A stretch of 64,000 nucleotides of DNA from Arctopsyche grandis (Eukaryota; Arthropoda; Insecta; Trichoptera; Hydropsychidae). The stretch lies in contig NC_135361.1 of assembly GCF_051622035.1 (NCBI RefSeq), positions 2,547,001 to 2,611,000 on the forward strand, read 5' to 3'. Shown piece by piece: positions 49,450 through 61,088 of this stretch (position 1 is its first letter; each line of letters starts with the position of its first letter). The translations under genes and the position numbers were made by a program. The notes under the pieces were generated by a model. That model had not been told where the DNA came from. It saw only the letters and a program-made list of their open reading frames with translations, and made no database searches.

Positions 49450-50344
49450 CCGAATGTTAATTTATTTTTTTAATGCTAATTTCGAACTATGCGTTGTTAA
49501 AATAACTAAGACTTTCAAGTTTAGGTCAATCTCATTTGTGAAATACTAATCGTTCGTCTCTACTATTTGCGGCTCATGAAAAATGGTTTTAGGGGTATTT
49601 TATTTACCCGTATGTAGTTTCTTCGTACGAAAACTGGTTTGTTTGGGGTGCTGCAGTACCGCATTCTCTATCGACGAGCCGCACCTGGACTATACTAAGA
49701 AATAAATAAAAAAAAAATGTAAAAGCGCAATTTTTTTGTATAAATACATGATGCACGAATTTAAATTCGGTATATATGTATGTAAGTAGCTGCTAATGAA
49801 ACGTGTAATGCGAAAGTTACTTGTAATTACTACTCGATAAATATATATTATATTAATCGTTTAATGCTAGGTTAATTGACGTTGAGCGTATTTACAAGAT
49901 TTAATCTAGCATGAAGCCTTTTTATTCGCGCAATAATGCGCTTAAATTGTTTTCATAACGCTTTGAATCAATTAATTTATTATTACATTTGTAAATAATT
50001 GGAAAGATTTTGCGTCATCGTCATTACGTTCTCTTATCTCGTCGGTGTGATTTTTTCTCGCAGAATTACAAATTTTTCGCACGTTAAGCGATCTCGTTCG
50101 ACGTTCATCATTGTACACCATGATTGATGACAATGTCTTAAATTCAACAAATGTGAAAAAAATTCGTAGATGTTTTGGGTCGTTCAAAATTTTATGTGAT
50201 GGATGCTAACATTATCGTGTTTGCGATGAGAGCGACCCACCAAATAACCAATGCAGATGCAATCTACATATCTTTGTCTTTTTCCAATGTTTAGCTCAAA
50301 TTAAGGAGGGTTTTGTTTGTACATATGTACATTATCGAAAATGG
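49450..50344. other. No recognisable gene
   Basis: AT-rich DNA without identifiable repeats or a supported ORF. Confidence 0.45.
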
Positions 50345-51300
50345 GTAAAATAATTAATTTTGATTTTTAAATGCTTTTTATATTTACTAAATTATGTCCA
50401 CAATGCATCCTATATATATTTTAATAGCTACTGATCTACTAATCATTTTCTATTTTACAATTTTATTTAGTTTTTTTTTTCGTATTCATAGTATTATATT
50501 ATTGTAATGTTAATGTACAGCATAATAGGAAAAAGAGCTCAAAAACCTATTTACAATTCTTATAAATGCTCATAATTAGAGGTAGGATAGTCACAGTGCT
50601 ATTCATTGTTCCATTGTTGTAAATCATTTGTAAAAAAGGTTCGGCAAACATTTAACAATGCATTTACAACCTTTGAACAATATGCGGCACCTTCTGGGTC
50701 CGGTGACTAATTATAAGATGTATTATCGAATAGCACTGTGACTATCCTACCTCTACTTATAATAGTTATAATATATAATATTAACTAAAGACTCTCTAAA
50801 TTCGACGATCTAAAGCAGATTGTGTTTATGTAATCTGTGTTTATATCTGAAGGGTATAGACATTTTGTTGTAATCACCGAGACTCTTCACAAGTGTGTTA
50901 GTATGATTATTAGTGATTCTGTCATAGAATCTACTGGTTAGGCAGTTAGTAATGTCTGTGACTAACGGAATATTATTTATGACATGCGGTTTTTTCAAGT
51001 TAGTATATATGGGTGTGTTATAAATTATTTTTAGGGATTTATTTTGTATTATTTGGAGCTTGGAAAGGTTGGTATTGGAGGCGTTATTCCATACAGGTGC
51101 AGCATAGGTTACTAATGGTAATATGAGCGCGCGATATAATTTTATTTTGAGTTGATAAAAAACTATTTTATTAGATATTTTGGGTTGATAAGAACTCCTT
51201 GCATTTCGCTGCCTCAATGTGAGGGGCCCATCTCATTCTTTTATCGAACGTTACTCTTAAATATTTTATTACTGATTGCCATTTCAAAATATTAATTTTT
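50345..51300 (-). mobile_element. Jockey-like LINE 3' end (RT C-terminus and 3' UTR)
   Basis: Minus-strand peptides WQSVIKYLRVTFDKRMRW and, after a frameshift near 51218, LYRALILPLVTYAAPVWN and KLQIIQNKSLKIIYNTPIY are classic Jockey-clade ORF2 C-terminal motifs. The ORF ends near 50807. The 3' UTR runs to about 50345 (ending ...AAAAATCAAAAT without a long poly(A)) and is interrupted by a hAT MITE. The catalytic part is absent (5' truncation). Confidence 0.8.
50577..50755 (-). mobile_element. Hairpin hAT MITE, copy 4, enlarged with a second inverted end
   Basis: A standard 133-bp unit in inverse orientation (50577-50709) is followed by 46 bases that repeat its other end as an inverted copy (about 28 bp, at 50728-50755). 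The whole is flanked by CTCATAAT (50569-50576) and CTTATAAT (50756-50763), an 8-bp duplication with one mismatch. The target lies in the 3' UTR of a LINE; the uninterrupted sequence is seen at about 37195-37220. Confidence 0.75.
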
Positions 51301-53754
51301 TACATTTTTAAAGTGGATTCGTAGTCACAGCATTTTTTAACCGCTCTGGCGGCTCTGTGATTGCAGTGAATTCGGCCGAATGAAATAGTTGCATACGGTG
51401 CAAAATTTGAGAGGCAAGAGCATGGCGAATCGTATGTATGTATGTATCTCCCTCTCTTGACAACCGGTTGTGTACCATGCTGGAGAATGCGGCTTTTTGA
51501 CTCATCAACAGCATCACCGTTTCCCATCTGCCGTTAGCGGGTGCTCTCCGTTCTCGTTGGCCGATTCGGAAGCAGAGGAAGGCTTTTCGGCGTCGTAGAT
51601 GTTTCATTTTTTAACGCGTTATTTAATATTTAATATAAAACACACAAACACACGAACATTTGTTTCATTCGAGGCACGTAACGACGACGTCTACTGAATG
51701 CCGCGGCGCCAAATAAATTATCGTCCCGCGCGGAAAAACGGAAAATTTCCACATTTTTATCTCTCGTTGGTGTTTTTTTCGTTTGTGTGTTAGAAGATGC
51801 TTAAATCACGGATACTACATAGATAGGGTTTCTCGAAAAAAAAAAAAATCCTCCATTTCATATCAATTCGATTAATTCTAGTTGGAAAGCCGTAGGTAGC
51901 ATTCTTTCTTCTTTTGTCTTCTCTCTTGCGATTGATTCGTTCCGGCTTATATGTACCTACATATACTCGTATATTATGTTGAATTGGGTTAAATTGGACG
52001 GAAGTCGATTCAATAATCCGCAATAGACGAAGAGTACCTAATCAAATATCGTCTTCGTCATTGTCTGTATTTGTATTGTAAGTACTAGACTGTACATATC
52101 TAGCGATAGTTAAATGTTTTTTGGGCTTGTAATGTCAGTGTGTGTAATATTTATTGAAACTAGGTAAGAAATATTGATTGTTTTATCATCTCAAAAGATG
52201 TAGGATAATGTGATCAAAATCGGACGTAAAGATTTTTATGTTGATTTATTTATAAAGCAGACGAATTTCAAACTTATTAAACTTCCCTGTCGTAGATTTA
52301 CTTCTTAGTTTATTTGTTTACAGATCCGTAGCTCTCGATACAGATATGACAGACCAATAAATAAAATTTGTAAATTCCTATGGTGTATTTTTAATAATTT
52401 ATTTCAATAATGATATACATACGTATTATCCTTTTTCTGTGCTTTATTTGAACTACGCACAACATTTTTCGTACGTGTCATAGGGTCGAATAAGGGTGAA
52501 ATCACACGGGAAAGAACGGCACATCGTGTGCTTGGCTTCCCGCTGTCGGAGGTCTCCTACATTTCTTCAAATATGAGATACAACGTTATCGATCACTGTC
52601 AAGCAAGGATAAATACAAGGATAAAATTTTACCGCAAACACTCCAGGGGAGCGATTTTGGGACGGTGTGTACATTAATGTGTTGGGTATGCCATATTTAA
52701 AAAAAAAGTTCTTTGCTGTGTTTTCTCCCTAAGGCTAGGATTTATATTATATTATTTATGACAATGATAATATAATTCATAGACATTATGGTAAATCTAG
52801 ACATTGTAGCAGTTTTTTGTTTCACGTTTATAACCGTATCGGATGGCTGCGCTGTGCACATTTTGTATTGTTTTATTTATATTACCTACTAGTCAGTGCA
52901 ATTTCATTCGAAATATGAAATTTTCAGCGCTGCGCACTGCATTTTATGACAGGTGCGAAATTTCATATTTACGTACAAAAATGGGAATAGTGCTGACCGA
53001 AATTGCAAATTCCTATCTGACGTATAATATTATATTATTATTTTAATGCTTACGTGTCGAGTTCGAGTATTGGCAATTTGAGATTACAAAGCAGCCTTCA
53101 GATAATGGGAAAAGGTTGTTAGAAATTCCACAGACTGTAATTTAGTGCTGAGTGGTTTTGTACACACTAAATAGTTGGGCTTTTGCTCCGAATCAAACAA
53201 TACTAAGTCGGCATTAAAATCGTTACTCCATCGTTTTCGACGAGACCATTCAAATTAGCTGCGATTGTGTGGTGGTTTTCAGGTGCGACGACCTTTTCGT
53301 TTTTGGAGACCTCGTAAATTCCAGATGTTCACCAAGTTGGAAATCGATCGTTTTTTTTTGTTCTCTCAAAAAACTAGCGACATTTCTGAAATGTCGACAA
53401 GCTCGCCGAATTATGTATTGAACCGACGCTGTAATCTGTAGTTTCCCGTCCTCCCCCGTTCCTCTCTAGAGAACTTTCACCCCTTCTGTGCTCTCAAAGG
53501 GTGCTTTCACCTCTTGTTGTTTTTTTTGGCGGTCACCTCTCTCATTTTGAAAATTCTGAAAACGTTTACGTCTTTCGTAATCCTTGCGGTCGCTACAAAA
53601 CTTTTAAGGATAAGAAATCTCTTGGAGCTTCTTAAATTTTCCATAATGATACGATTAAAATTTTGTAGTTGGAAATTCATTCGAAAAGATTTATGTTAAA
53701 ATGTTAAATCGAAACATACATATCTGTATCTATACATTATACACAGTGGTGTAG
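51301..53754. other. No gene assigned; GC-rich pocket at 51340-51740
   Basis: The pocket carries overlapping minus-strand frames. One short frame has an exon-like Ser/Glu/Asn composition but a stop directly upstream and no good splice signals. The rest is AT-rich. Confidence 0.35.
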
Positions 53755-53800
53755 TCGGGCCAGGTCACCGCCCTGGCACTTTGATTGATAGGAAAATTGT
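53755..53800 (+). mobile_element. Isolated hAT-like terminus
   Basis: CAGTGGTGTAGTCGGGCCAG looks like a hAT end, but no matching inverted end is found in the following 1.5 kb, which begins with a LINE. Confidence 0.35.
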
Positions 53801-53842
53801 CTTATGAGTAAAATTAAAACATATTTTGGCTAATATTAATAA

Positions 53843-54377
53843 CACTTGAGACGAGAAGAATAAGAGGCGACTTAATCAAAGTCTTAAACTCATTACGTTT
53901 AATGAAAACTCTCATCTTAGAGGTCACACTCTCAAAAAAATAGGTCACACTCTCATTCAATAATGAAATCGACTCCAAAAAGAAAAAAATCGAATAAATT
54001 GATCAGAGATTCCTTATTTTCAAACAAAGTGGTTAAAGTTTGGAATAGTTTTCCCAACAATGTAGTACATTTTGAAAACCTTAATATTTTTAAAACCAAA
54101 CTAGAAGAAGATTTTTTTAATTCTACTTTTCCAATTTCTTTTCTATATTGATGTTATCTTTTAGTTTATTATGCTACCGTCCTGGATAATTTCATTCTCT
54201 TTTATCTTTTGGTATTTTCTCTTATTTCGTATTTTTTTCATGTTTACTTTTTTTTCTTTTATCTTATTATTGTTATGAATATTTTTGTTTTTATTTTATT
54301 ATGAATATATAAGTCAAACCACATAGGTCTATCGGCTTTGCCGTCGTCCCTCTGTATCATTAAATAAATAAATAATC
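53843..54377 (+). mobile_element. LINE ORF2 C-terminus and 3' end
   Basis: ETRRIRGDLIKVLN, then in a shifted frame LRGHTLKK, then SLFSNKVVKVWNSFPNNVV and a stop at 54151, are typical of the last residues of non-LTR retrotransposon ORF2. The 3' UTR has a CGGCTTTGCCG stem and ends in (TAAA)n at about 54360-54377. Frameshifts make it inactive. Confidence 0.7.
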
Positions 54378-55764
54378 CCAAAATCCCAAATATCTCAATT
54401 AGGTAATTAATTTTACTAATCAAATATTACACTCCCAGTAAAATTTTATTGTGTTACGAAACCGTCGCATACGACATTCGGCAAATGACGAAAATATCTA
54501 AAGACACCAAAAGGACGACATTTTGAACTACATTTTAACAATGTTTGCATGCGATGTGTGTATATGTTTGTATGTAAATGTGTACGTACAAGCAGCCTAC
54601 ATTCCATACATGCCTACTAAGAAAAAAAACCACGAGCTCTACATAGTATATACATACATATGTATGCACAATAAATTTAAGTGTAGTGTTAGCAGTTTGT
54701 CTCAATATTTGACACGTACATATAGTATTCTCCTAGCACGCCAACCTCGTTTCGGAATTATTGTGATTTACGTCTATATTTCGCGGCAATCGACGACATT
54801 TCAAAAGTAACGGTCCAGTCACACCGGTTGCATCTTACATACATACATACATTCATAGATTGACTAATGCATTGCATTGTCAGTCGCCGTAATAACCTTG
54901 TGGAAACGTGTGGAGCGGTTTTGTATTTCGATCGTTGTTTTTGCACATTGTACATACATAATTCAATAATGAAATCAACGCTATTATTACTTGCCGATCA
55001 TCGTTGTTTTCGAATGCTAAAATTTATACAACGACGGGAAATATTCATGGTCGACCGGGAAATGCCTTGCATTTTATTTTATATTATCGCGATGATTACG
55101 ATCGAACCTTACTATGAAATTTCGCATTAAGATAATGCATTTGGCTACCTGTTCGGGTCTGATCGATATCTTCACCTTAAAAAGGAGCACGTTAATCATT
55201 GAAGTGGTCTTAAATTTACTTTAGTTTTTTCGTAGGTCGAAATTTCGCTATCGCGTAGGCGTGACGTTTTATTGCTTTTTTGCAAAAAATAATTGCACTC
55301 CGTTTTAAGGCAAATGGGTCAAATGCTTCGGCTTCATTATACATAGTTATTGTACATACATATATTAAATTACACTTTTTGTGTAATGAATCTTTGTTTT
55401 ACTGCTTTTGATCGATAATGGCATTATTTAACTAAAAACAATTCCATATATTGTATATGCATGTACATTCCAATATTTGAAATTATCTTTGAGGTGTCAT
55501 ATATGTTTGTTTTGAATTTTTCAAACGCTTCAAAGATATTGTATCTTATCTTTGACGCTTTATCAGTTATCTCTGAATTGCATACATATATGTACATATG
55601 CAATAATTTGTTATTATAGTTTTTCATTTAAATTTAACACATTTGATAAATGGCTCAAGTACTTGTGACTGCTACATATTTATTTTATTGAATTTTCGTG
55701 ATTGTAGGGCTATGTACATATATGAATTTTCCCCCAAAATGGATTCAAATGAGTTTCTTTTATA
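54378..55764. other. No recognisable gene
   Basis: AT-rich with CATATG tracts (54650, 54840, 55575). Confidence 0.5.
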
Positions 55765-56275
55765 AAGTACTAGTAGTTTTACTCGGCTTCGCTTGGTATT
55801 TGTAATATAAACTGATTAACCCTCCAAGTACGTACATATGGTTAATCTTAACATTTTGTTTTTTTATTAAATTTATTAAAATTGAAAAAAATATTTGATT
55901 CAATCAGAAATGAATGTTTATTTTATATACATATAAGGGAACCGGAACTAAAACAGGTGTCACGATCAGGACTGAAAAATAAATCCGGAACCGGAACCTG
56001 AAATGAAAAAGGAATCCGGAACCGGAAATGAGAAATTAATCCGGATACGGAGTTGAAAAAGGAATCGGGATCCGGAACTGAAACGGGTATCGGGACCCGA
56101 AACTGAAAAATTAATCCGGGTACAGAACTGAAAAAGAAATCCAGATCCGGAACCGATCGAAATCGATAGCGATATCGTCGTCATCGAAAATTAAATTTTT
56201 TCGATAACGTCACGAATTCTACGAACTAAAACTAACAATATTACAAGTCTCTTTCAATATTATATATTAGATAAT
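55765..56275 (+). repeat. CGGCTTCGCT-head element with minisatellite centre
   Basis: It has the same head (55769-55815) and tail (56247-56275) as the copy at 24225, but the middle is replaced or expanded by a GC-richer tandem array (about 55935-56157). Confidence 0.6.
55935..56157 (+). repeat. Minisatellite of ATCCGGAACCGGAACTGAAA-like units
   Basis: About eight imperfect copies of a 22-30 bp unit containing ATCCGG(A)ACCGGAA and CTGAAAAA. It is open on the minus strand but encodes only Ser/Gly/Phe repeats. Confidence 0.75.
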
Positions 56276-57186
56276 TTAGAGACAAATATGGAGTGGCGGA
56301 GGGGCATTTTCAATAAATTTAGACTTAATAAAAATGTGAAAGTAGGTATAATAAAAATAAAACATCGAAGCAGTCTTAATAAAAAAGGCCGACGATGTAT
56401 CATTAGCGTCAATAACTGTATAATATATCTAATATAATAAATATTGGCGTGCAAAACTTTATCAGTATATCTCGAAATCGAATCGAACAAACGTAATGAG
56501 ACATTCTGTCTCCACTCTCTGTTTCGCTTTCGAGTAAATTTCGGCTTTTCTTTTGACAACTTTCTCGAAAGTAGCGAACGTGTGCGTCTGATGGGTGGCA
56601 GCAGTAGAAATAGGGGTTGTCGATCCCCATACACTACAGGGGGGGAGGGGAGGAGACCGTTAAACCCCAGCCTCTCAATCTTCGGGGTTGGTGCACGCAG
56701 GTGATTGCACCCGACTCCGTTATTGGGTCGAAGCCCTCCACTACCGAATCTCTGAGGTCCATGTCCTCGCATAAGCGTGACGAGTCCCCCTCCCCCCCCC
56801 ACTACCACCCACCGTGAATAGTTGCTGATGATTAGCATTTTTAGTTTGCGACGAGTTGGCTTTTTTTGTTCTAATTAAAATTATGAATGTTTATTTTGTG
56901 CCTAAGCACGTAGTTCTGTCTTGTGTACTAATTTTGCTTTTGCTTTCACTTTCGCACGGTTGCCCATTCGTTTCAGTCGTGTAGGGGTTGATAACCCTTT
57001 CTCGTTTCGTTTGGAATTTATAGTCTCCTCTCTGTGAGTTTTTCGCTCTGTTTCAACGTTGATAGTGTTTCTTGGGAGAAATCGTGACTGCCCGTTTGTT
57101 AAATCTCCAAGGATTTTCTTTTCTATTCGGTAATTATTACGTGCTATGTGCCTAGCACGTAAGGTACTTTTTATTTTTTTTATTTA
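56276..57186. other. No gene assigned; GC-rich pocket at 56580-56830
   Basis: ORFs on both strands (up to 192 codons, minus) cover a G/C homopolymer-rich patch. An ACGTGCTA/TAGCACGT hairpin lies at 57138-57163. The patch follows directly on a repeat tail and may be part of an unrecognised transposon. Confidence 0.35.
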
Positions 57187-57632
57187 TACCAGGAAGGCCC
57201 CACAGGTAACCCCAATGCTCCAGACATTGTACATACATTTGATACAAATATTATTGTTATTATACAAAGTACATAAATACATATCGATTAATATCCACAA
57301 AGACATCTATGGTCAAATTTGTAAATTTGTAGCATTTTAAATAATTCAGCGAAATTCAATAAAATATGCATATCAATTAACAATTATGGTCAAATTTGTA
57401 AGTTTGCAGCATTTTATACAATTTGGCGAAATTTGAGATTGCTGAAAACGGGCAAGGTTGTCAATTTATTGGAACCGTTTCAATGAGAATCAGATAAATT
57501 AGCAAACTCTGGTAGGAAACGATCGACTTGGAGTCACAAATTCAAGATCTTGCCAGCAGAAATCAGTGAGGTTTGAACCCGTGACCACTCTGTTCAAAGC
57601 ATTATATGATAACCACTAGTCTATTCTGCTGG
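57187..57632 (-). mobile_element. tRNA-headed SINE, full length, minus strand
   Basis: On the minus strand it reads A box TAGACTAGTGGTTA, B box GGGTTCAAACCT (about 57567-57580), the same body, and the hairpin tail GGGGTTACCTGT...CCTTCCTGG ending at 57187, next to T-rich DNA on the + strand. Confidence 0.8.
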
Positions 57633-57699
57633 CTTGTTATCTTGGTTTAAAAGGTATTATATTATAGAATAAAAACAATTTCCATTTTGCTTACTACAT

Positions 57700-57800
57700 A
57701 TGTATGTACGTAAGTATTCGAGTTTTGTGATCATGTGAAAATTCTACCGCGACTTTTTTGACTGATTTGTAAACAGTATCGGTCGCTGATCATGTTTTAT
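57700..57800 (+). repeat. Dispersed repeat R-A, fragment
   Basis: TTTTGTGATCATGTGAAAATT and TCGCTGATCATGTTTTA match the start of R-A. Confidence 0.5.
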
Positions 57801-59614
57801 TATTTTATTTATCGGTTTGTTATTTTAATTCAATAAAATCCGATGGTCCATCATTGAGTTTGACCTGATAGTGGGATTGTAACCGATTCGATTCGTAAAA
57901 TAAAAAGAGGCTTAGCGGCATTCGTTCGAGTTACGTGTTTATTTCCGCCGAAGTGAAAAATAAACCGAATGAACGAAGCGAAAGAAAATTGACAATAAAT
58001 ATTGGGAACGACCGGTTTATGAATGCGGTGGGCAGATGACGCAAGATGTTTGGCGTTCGTTACCTGGCCAGACCGTTCGTTGCATTATCTGATTGCACCG
58101 CACCGCACCGCACCGTACATAAAGGTATACCTACATACATATGTATTGTAATACATAAATACACCTGTATTGTATTTATGTTTCGGTTACAATGATCGCG
58201 AATAAATAAATCGTTAATGGGGGGGTTTGCGCGTCGAGCGAAATTTAATTATTTTTGTTCCATTTTAACTTTCGCCAAAGGACGAAAACGCTCTCGCTTT
58301 AATTTAAGAGCTTTCAGTGTTGTCGTTAACAAGATAAAGCCTCGTATATTGAGAACGCGGAGCCTTCTCTGGCCTTCGCCGGATTTACGACAAAGAAGCC
58401 ACATCTCTCTCTCTATACATACATATAAGGGTCTTGTCATGCACCGGTTACTCTTCAGTCGCAAAATTGAGTCTCTCAAAGTTTGAATGCTGAAATATAT
58501 GCTCGATTTTCTACCCAACCCTATTGTGGATTACATTTCGAGCGTTGCCTTTGATTTCCAATACTTTTGATGAATAACGAACTCGTCCTTGTGTAGGACG
58601 AGGCCGTCTAGCGGTCAACGGCCTGCAGGACCTGCTGCTGCTGCACTCTTGGCATGCAACGACAGCTGCAGTTGCATGCAACCATTTGTCGGTGCAACAC
58701 TTCTTCATTCTTTTGACCGATGATGCTCAAGAGGCTCGTTGCTGGCAGACACTTTTTTTACATACCTCTTTTATGTTTCACTTACGATTACTATTAAGAA
58801 AAAAATTTGCCTCCGAATCCGATCGTTTTTATACTTTGCCATATTGATCATCAATATAAGTAAAGGGTATCATCCGCCATTACGATGTTGAAAAAATATC
58901 GTATTAGATGCGTTTGAAAATTCTCCCACGAAGATGTCGCTGACGTTAATCGCCCAAAATGGTCGGTCGCATTATTCGTCTACTGCGATCGCTTCGGCGT
59001 TTTCTTGGTTAATATCCCTTTTCGCCGTCATCTAGCTTTGTCAGATTTAAATTGTTTAAATGCCTATAACTATTTATTTTTCACTCTATGTTTTAACTAG
59101 CTTTTTTTATTACTGTTAAAAACCTAAAAGTTTGTATCCGTAGTTTGCTATGTCAGATCGCAGTATTGTTTCGGGAATTGCGGGTCATTATGGCTAGCCG
59201 AGTTGTATACGTATTACATATCGCAAATCATATTATTTCAGTGTACATATGCAGGTGTATACATATTTATAATAAATCAATATATATATTGACCACTGGC
59301 TGAACCCGGCATGCTTTGCAATGCCAGAATAAGGCATGCAATTCTCGTTCTAGTTCCCGTTTCGAGTGATAGTTGGAGCTCTACTGACGTCTCTTCAAAG
59401 CCGAAAGTCTCTTCAAACCAACTGGTATCGTGGTTACCAACAAACACATTTCCATGACTAATTACGTTTATACGGGTTTTACGGTTATAAGTAATTACGA
59501 ATATTATTAAGAGGTTTTTTTTCACAGTAATCTTCCCGAACATGCATACAACAAATCCTGAAAGTTCCATCGTAATCGGTTGAGTGGTTTAGGAGCCTAT
59601 ACGAGACAGACAGA
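57801..59614. other. No gene assigned
   Basis: It contains a (CACCG)n run and a GC-richer pocket (58560-58700, with CTGCTGCTGC), but no supported exon. Confidence 0.4.
58083..58108. repeat. (CACCG)n short tandem repeat
   Basis: About four CGCAC/CACCG pentamers. Confidence 0.7.
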
Positions 59615-60075
59615 CGGAATAGTGGCTAGCATATGTTTTGAACAGAGGTTCAAATCCCACTGGATTCTGCTGGCCTGACCTTGGATTTGTGACTCCAGGT
59701 CGATCGTTTCCTATCAGAGTTTGCCAATTTATCTGATTTTCATTGAAACGGTTCCAACAAATTGGAAACCTTACCTATTTTCTCGCAAAATCTCGAGTTT
59801 TCAGCAATCTAGAATTTCGCTGAATTGTATAAAGTGCTACAAATTTATAAATTTCATAATAAATGTCTCTGTGAATGTTAATTATAGGTATTTAATGAAT
59901 TGTTTAAAATGCTGCAAATGTGACCATATGTAGATGTCTCTGTGTGTATTAATTGATATGTATTTATGTATTTTGTATAATATTAATAATATGTGTATCA
60001 AATGTACAATGTTTCTGGTCAAGAAGGCGCATTGGGGTTACCTGTTGGCCTTCCTGGTATAAAATAAAAAATAAA
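59615..60075 (+). mobile_element. tRNA-headed SINE, full length
   Basis: The head has an A-box-like TAGTGGCTAGCATA and a B box GGTTCAAATCC (59647-59657). A conserved body follows (GATCGTTTCCTATCAGAG, TTTGCCAATTTATCTG). The 3' end has a hairpin in which AGAAGGCGC...GGCCTTCCTGG surrounds ATTGGGGTTACCTGTT, followed by TATAAAATAAAAAATAAAAAT. It is the best complete copy of the family. Confidence 0.8.
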
Positions 60076-60814
60076 AATATGTACTGAAGTAGAAGTCATA
60101 CATAAAGCTTGCAACAGTCAGCAAATCCAGATTAACTAAATTTGCGATAGAGAGGAGGCTCAGATTTACAGGAATCTTACAACATTTAAGTTATGTATGT
60201 TGGCGGCCGTTCTGGAAGATGTTTACCATTTTATAATGAAAAATTTATGAGTTTTTTATGAGTATAAAGGATAAATATTGACTCACTTGCTGAAAGGTTA
60301 AGTACCGCTGCTCTATACACTGAGTCATAGACATACAAGAGTTCATCTACTGCCTCTCCATCAATTTGCCCGATGAATTTGAATCGTGGCAATTTAATAT
60401 CTTATGATCTCATTTATAATAACACGTACAGCTTCTCTCTGAGGTGTGCTGCATTTTATTTTCAAATCTAACATTTTTTTATAGCATTTCTTTTTCATAG
60501 ACGAATGAATCGATGCCACTTTCTATCCGATTCTCAGCTCATAATCATCAACAACGATCGACCATTTTGCAATTGTCAGTTTGAATGCTAACGATGAAGC
60601 GATGTTGTATAGTTTTGAAGTATTGAATGATTTGCGGTTTAACTGTGTCGATATAAAATTAAGACCAGACGATGCCGTTAAGTTAAATCCTGCTGTGGTA
60701 GTAGTAGTAGTAGTAAATGGGTTTATCTCATATATAACACTGAAATTGCGTCTGTAATTCGTTTCTGATTAGCTGGATTGGTCAAAGACGTGTGTTATTG
60801 GTCGGTCGTTACAT
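60076..60814. other. No recognisable gene
   Basis: Mixed AT-rich DNA containing the (GTA)n run. Confidence 0.45.
60696..60715. repeat. (GTA)n trinucleotide repeat
   Basis: Six GTA units in a row, preceded by TGGTA. Confidence 0.7.
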
Positions 60815-60925
60815 AATTTTTTTTTCGATTCAAATAAATCTAATAAAAAAACAAATGAAGATTCGTGGTTTTCATTTAAATTCCATTTACCGAGCGAAGC
60901 CGGGTGGCACCCCTAGATTAATATA
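60815..60925 (-). repeat. CGGCTTCGCT-head element, minus strand, head part
   Basis: CCACCCGGCTTCGCTCGGTA on the minus strand, followed by ATTTGTTTTTTTATTAGATT and a TCGAAAAAAAAATT word. The tail is absent. Confidence 0.5.
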
Positions 60926-61088
60926 AATAAAAATAAAAATTCGAATGCGCTTTGATGTGATATAACTTTGTTTATTTTTTGGTATTATAGATTATATCGT
61001 TACGTAATCCTTTTTTGTACGTTTTAGTACAATACCGGCTTTGATATCTTATAGATGGTGTAATGCTATATATGTATGTATGTGTATA

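Noticed and set aside
51308..51607. Possible coding exon on the minus strand in a GC-rich pocket
   Set aside because: Three frames are partly open, none has good splice signals, and the exon-like Ser/Glu frame has a stop immediately upstream.
56260..56838. 192-codon minus-strand ORF
   Set aside because: No domain, G/C homopolymers, and it runs into the tail of a dispersed repeat; an equally open + strand frame overlaps it.
58083..58108. CRISPR-like repeat
   Set aside because: It is a short pentamer run without spacers, in a eukaryotic genome.
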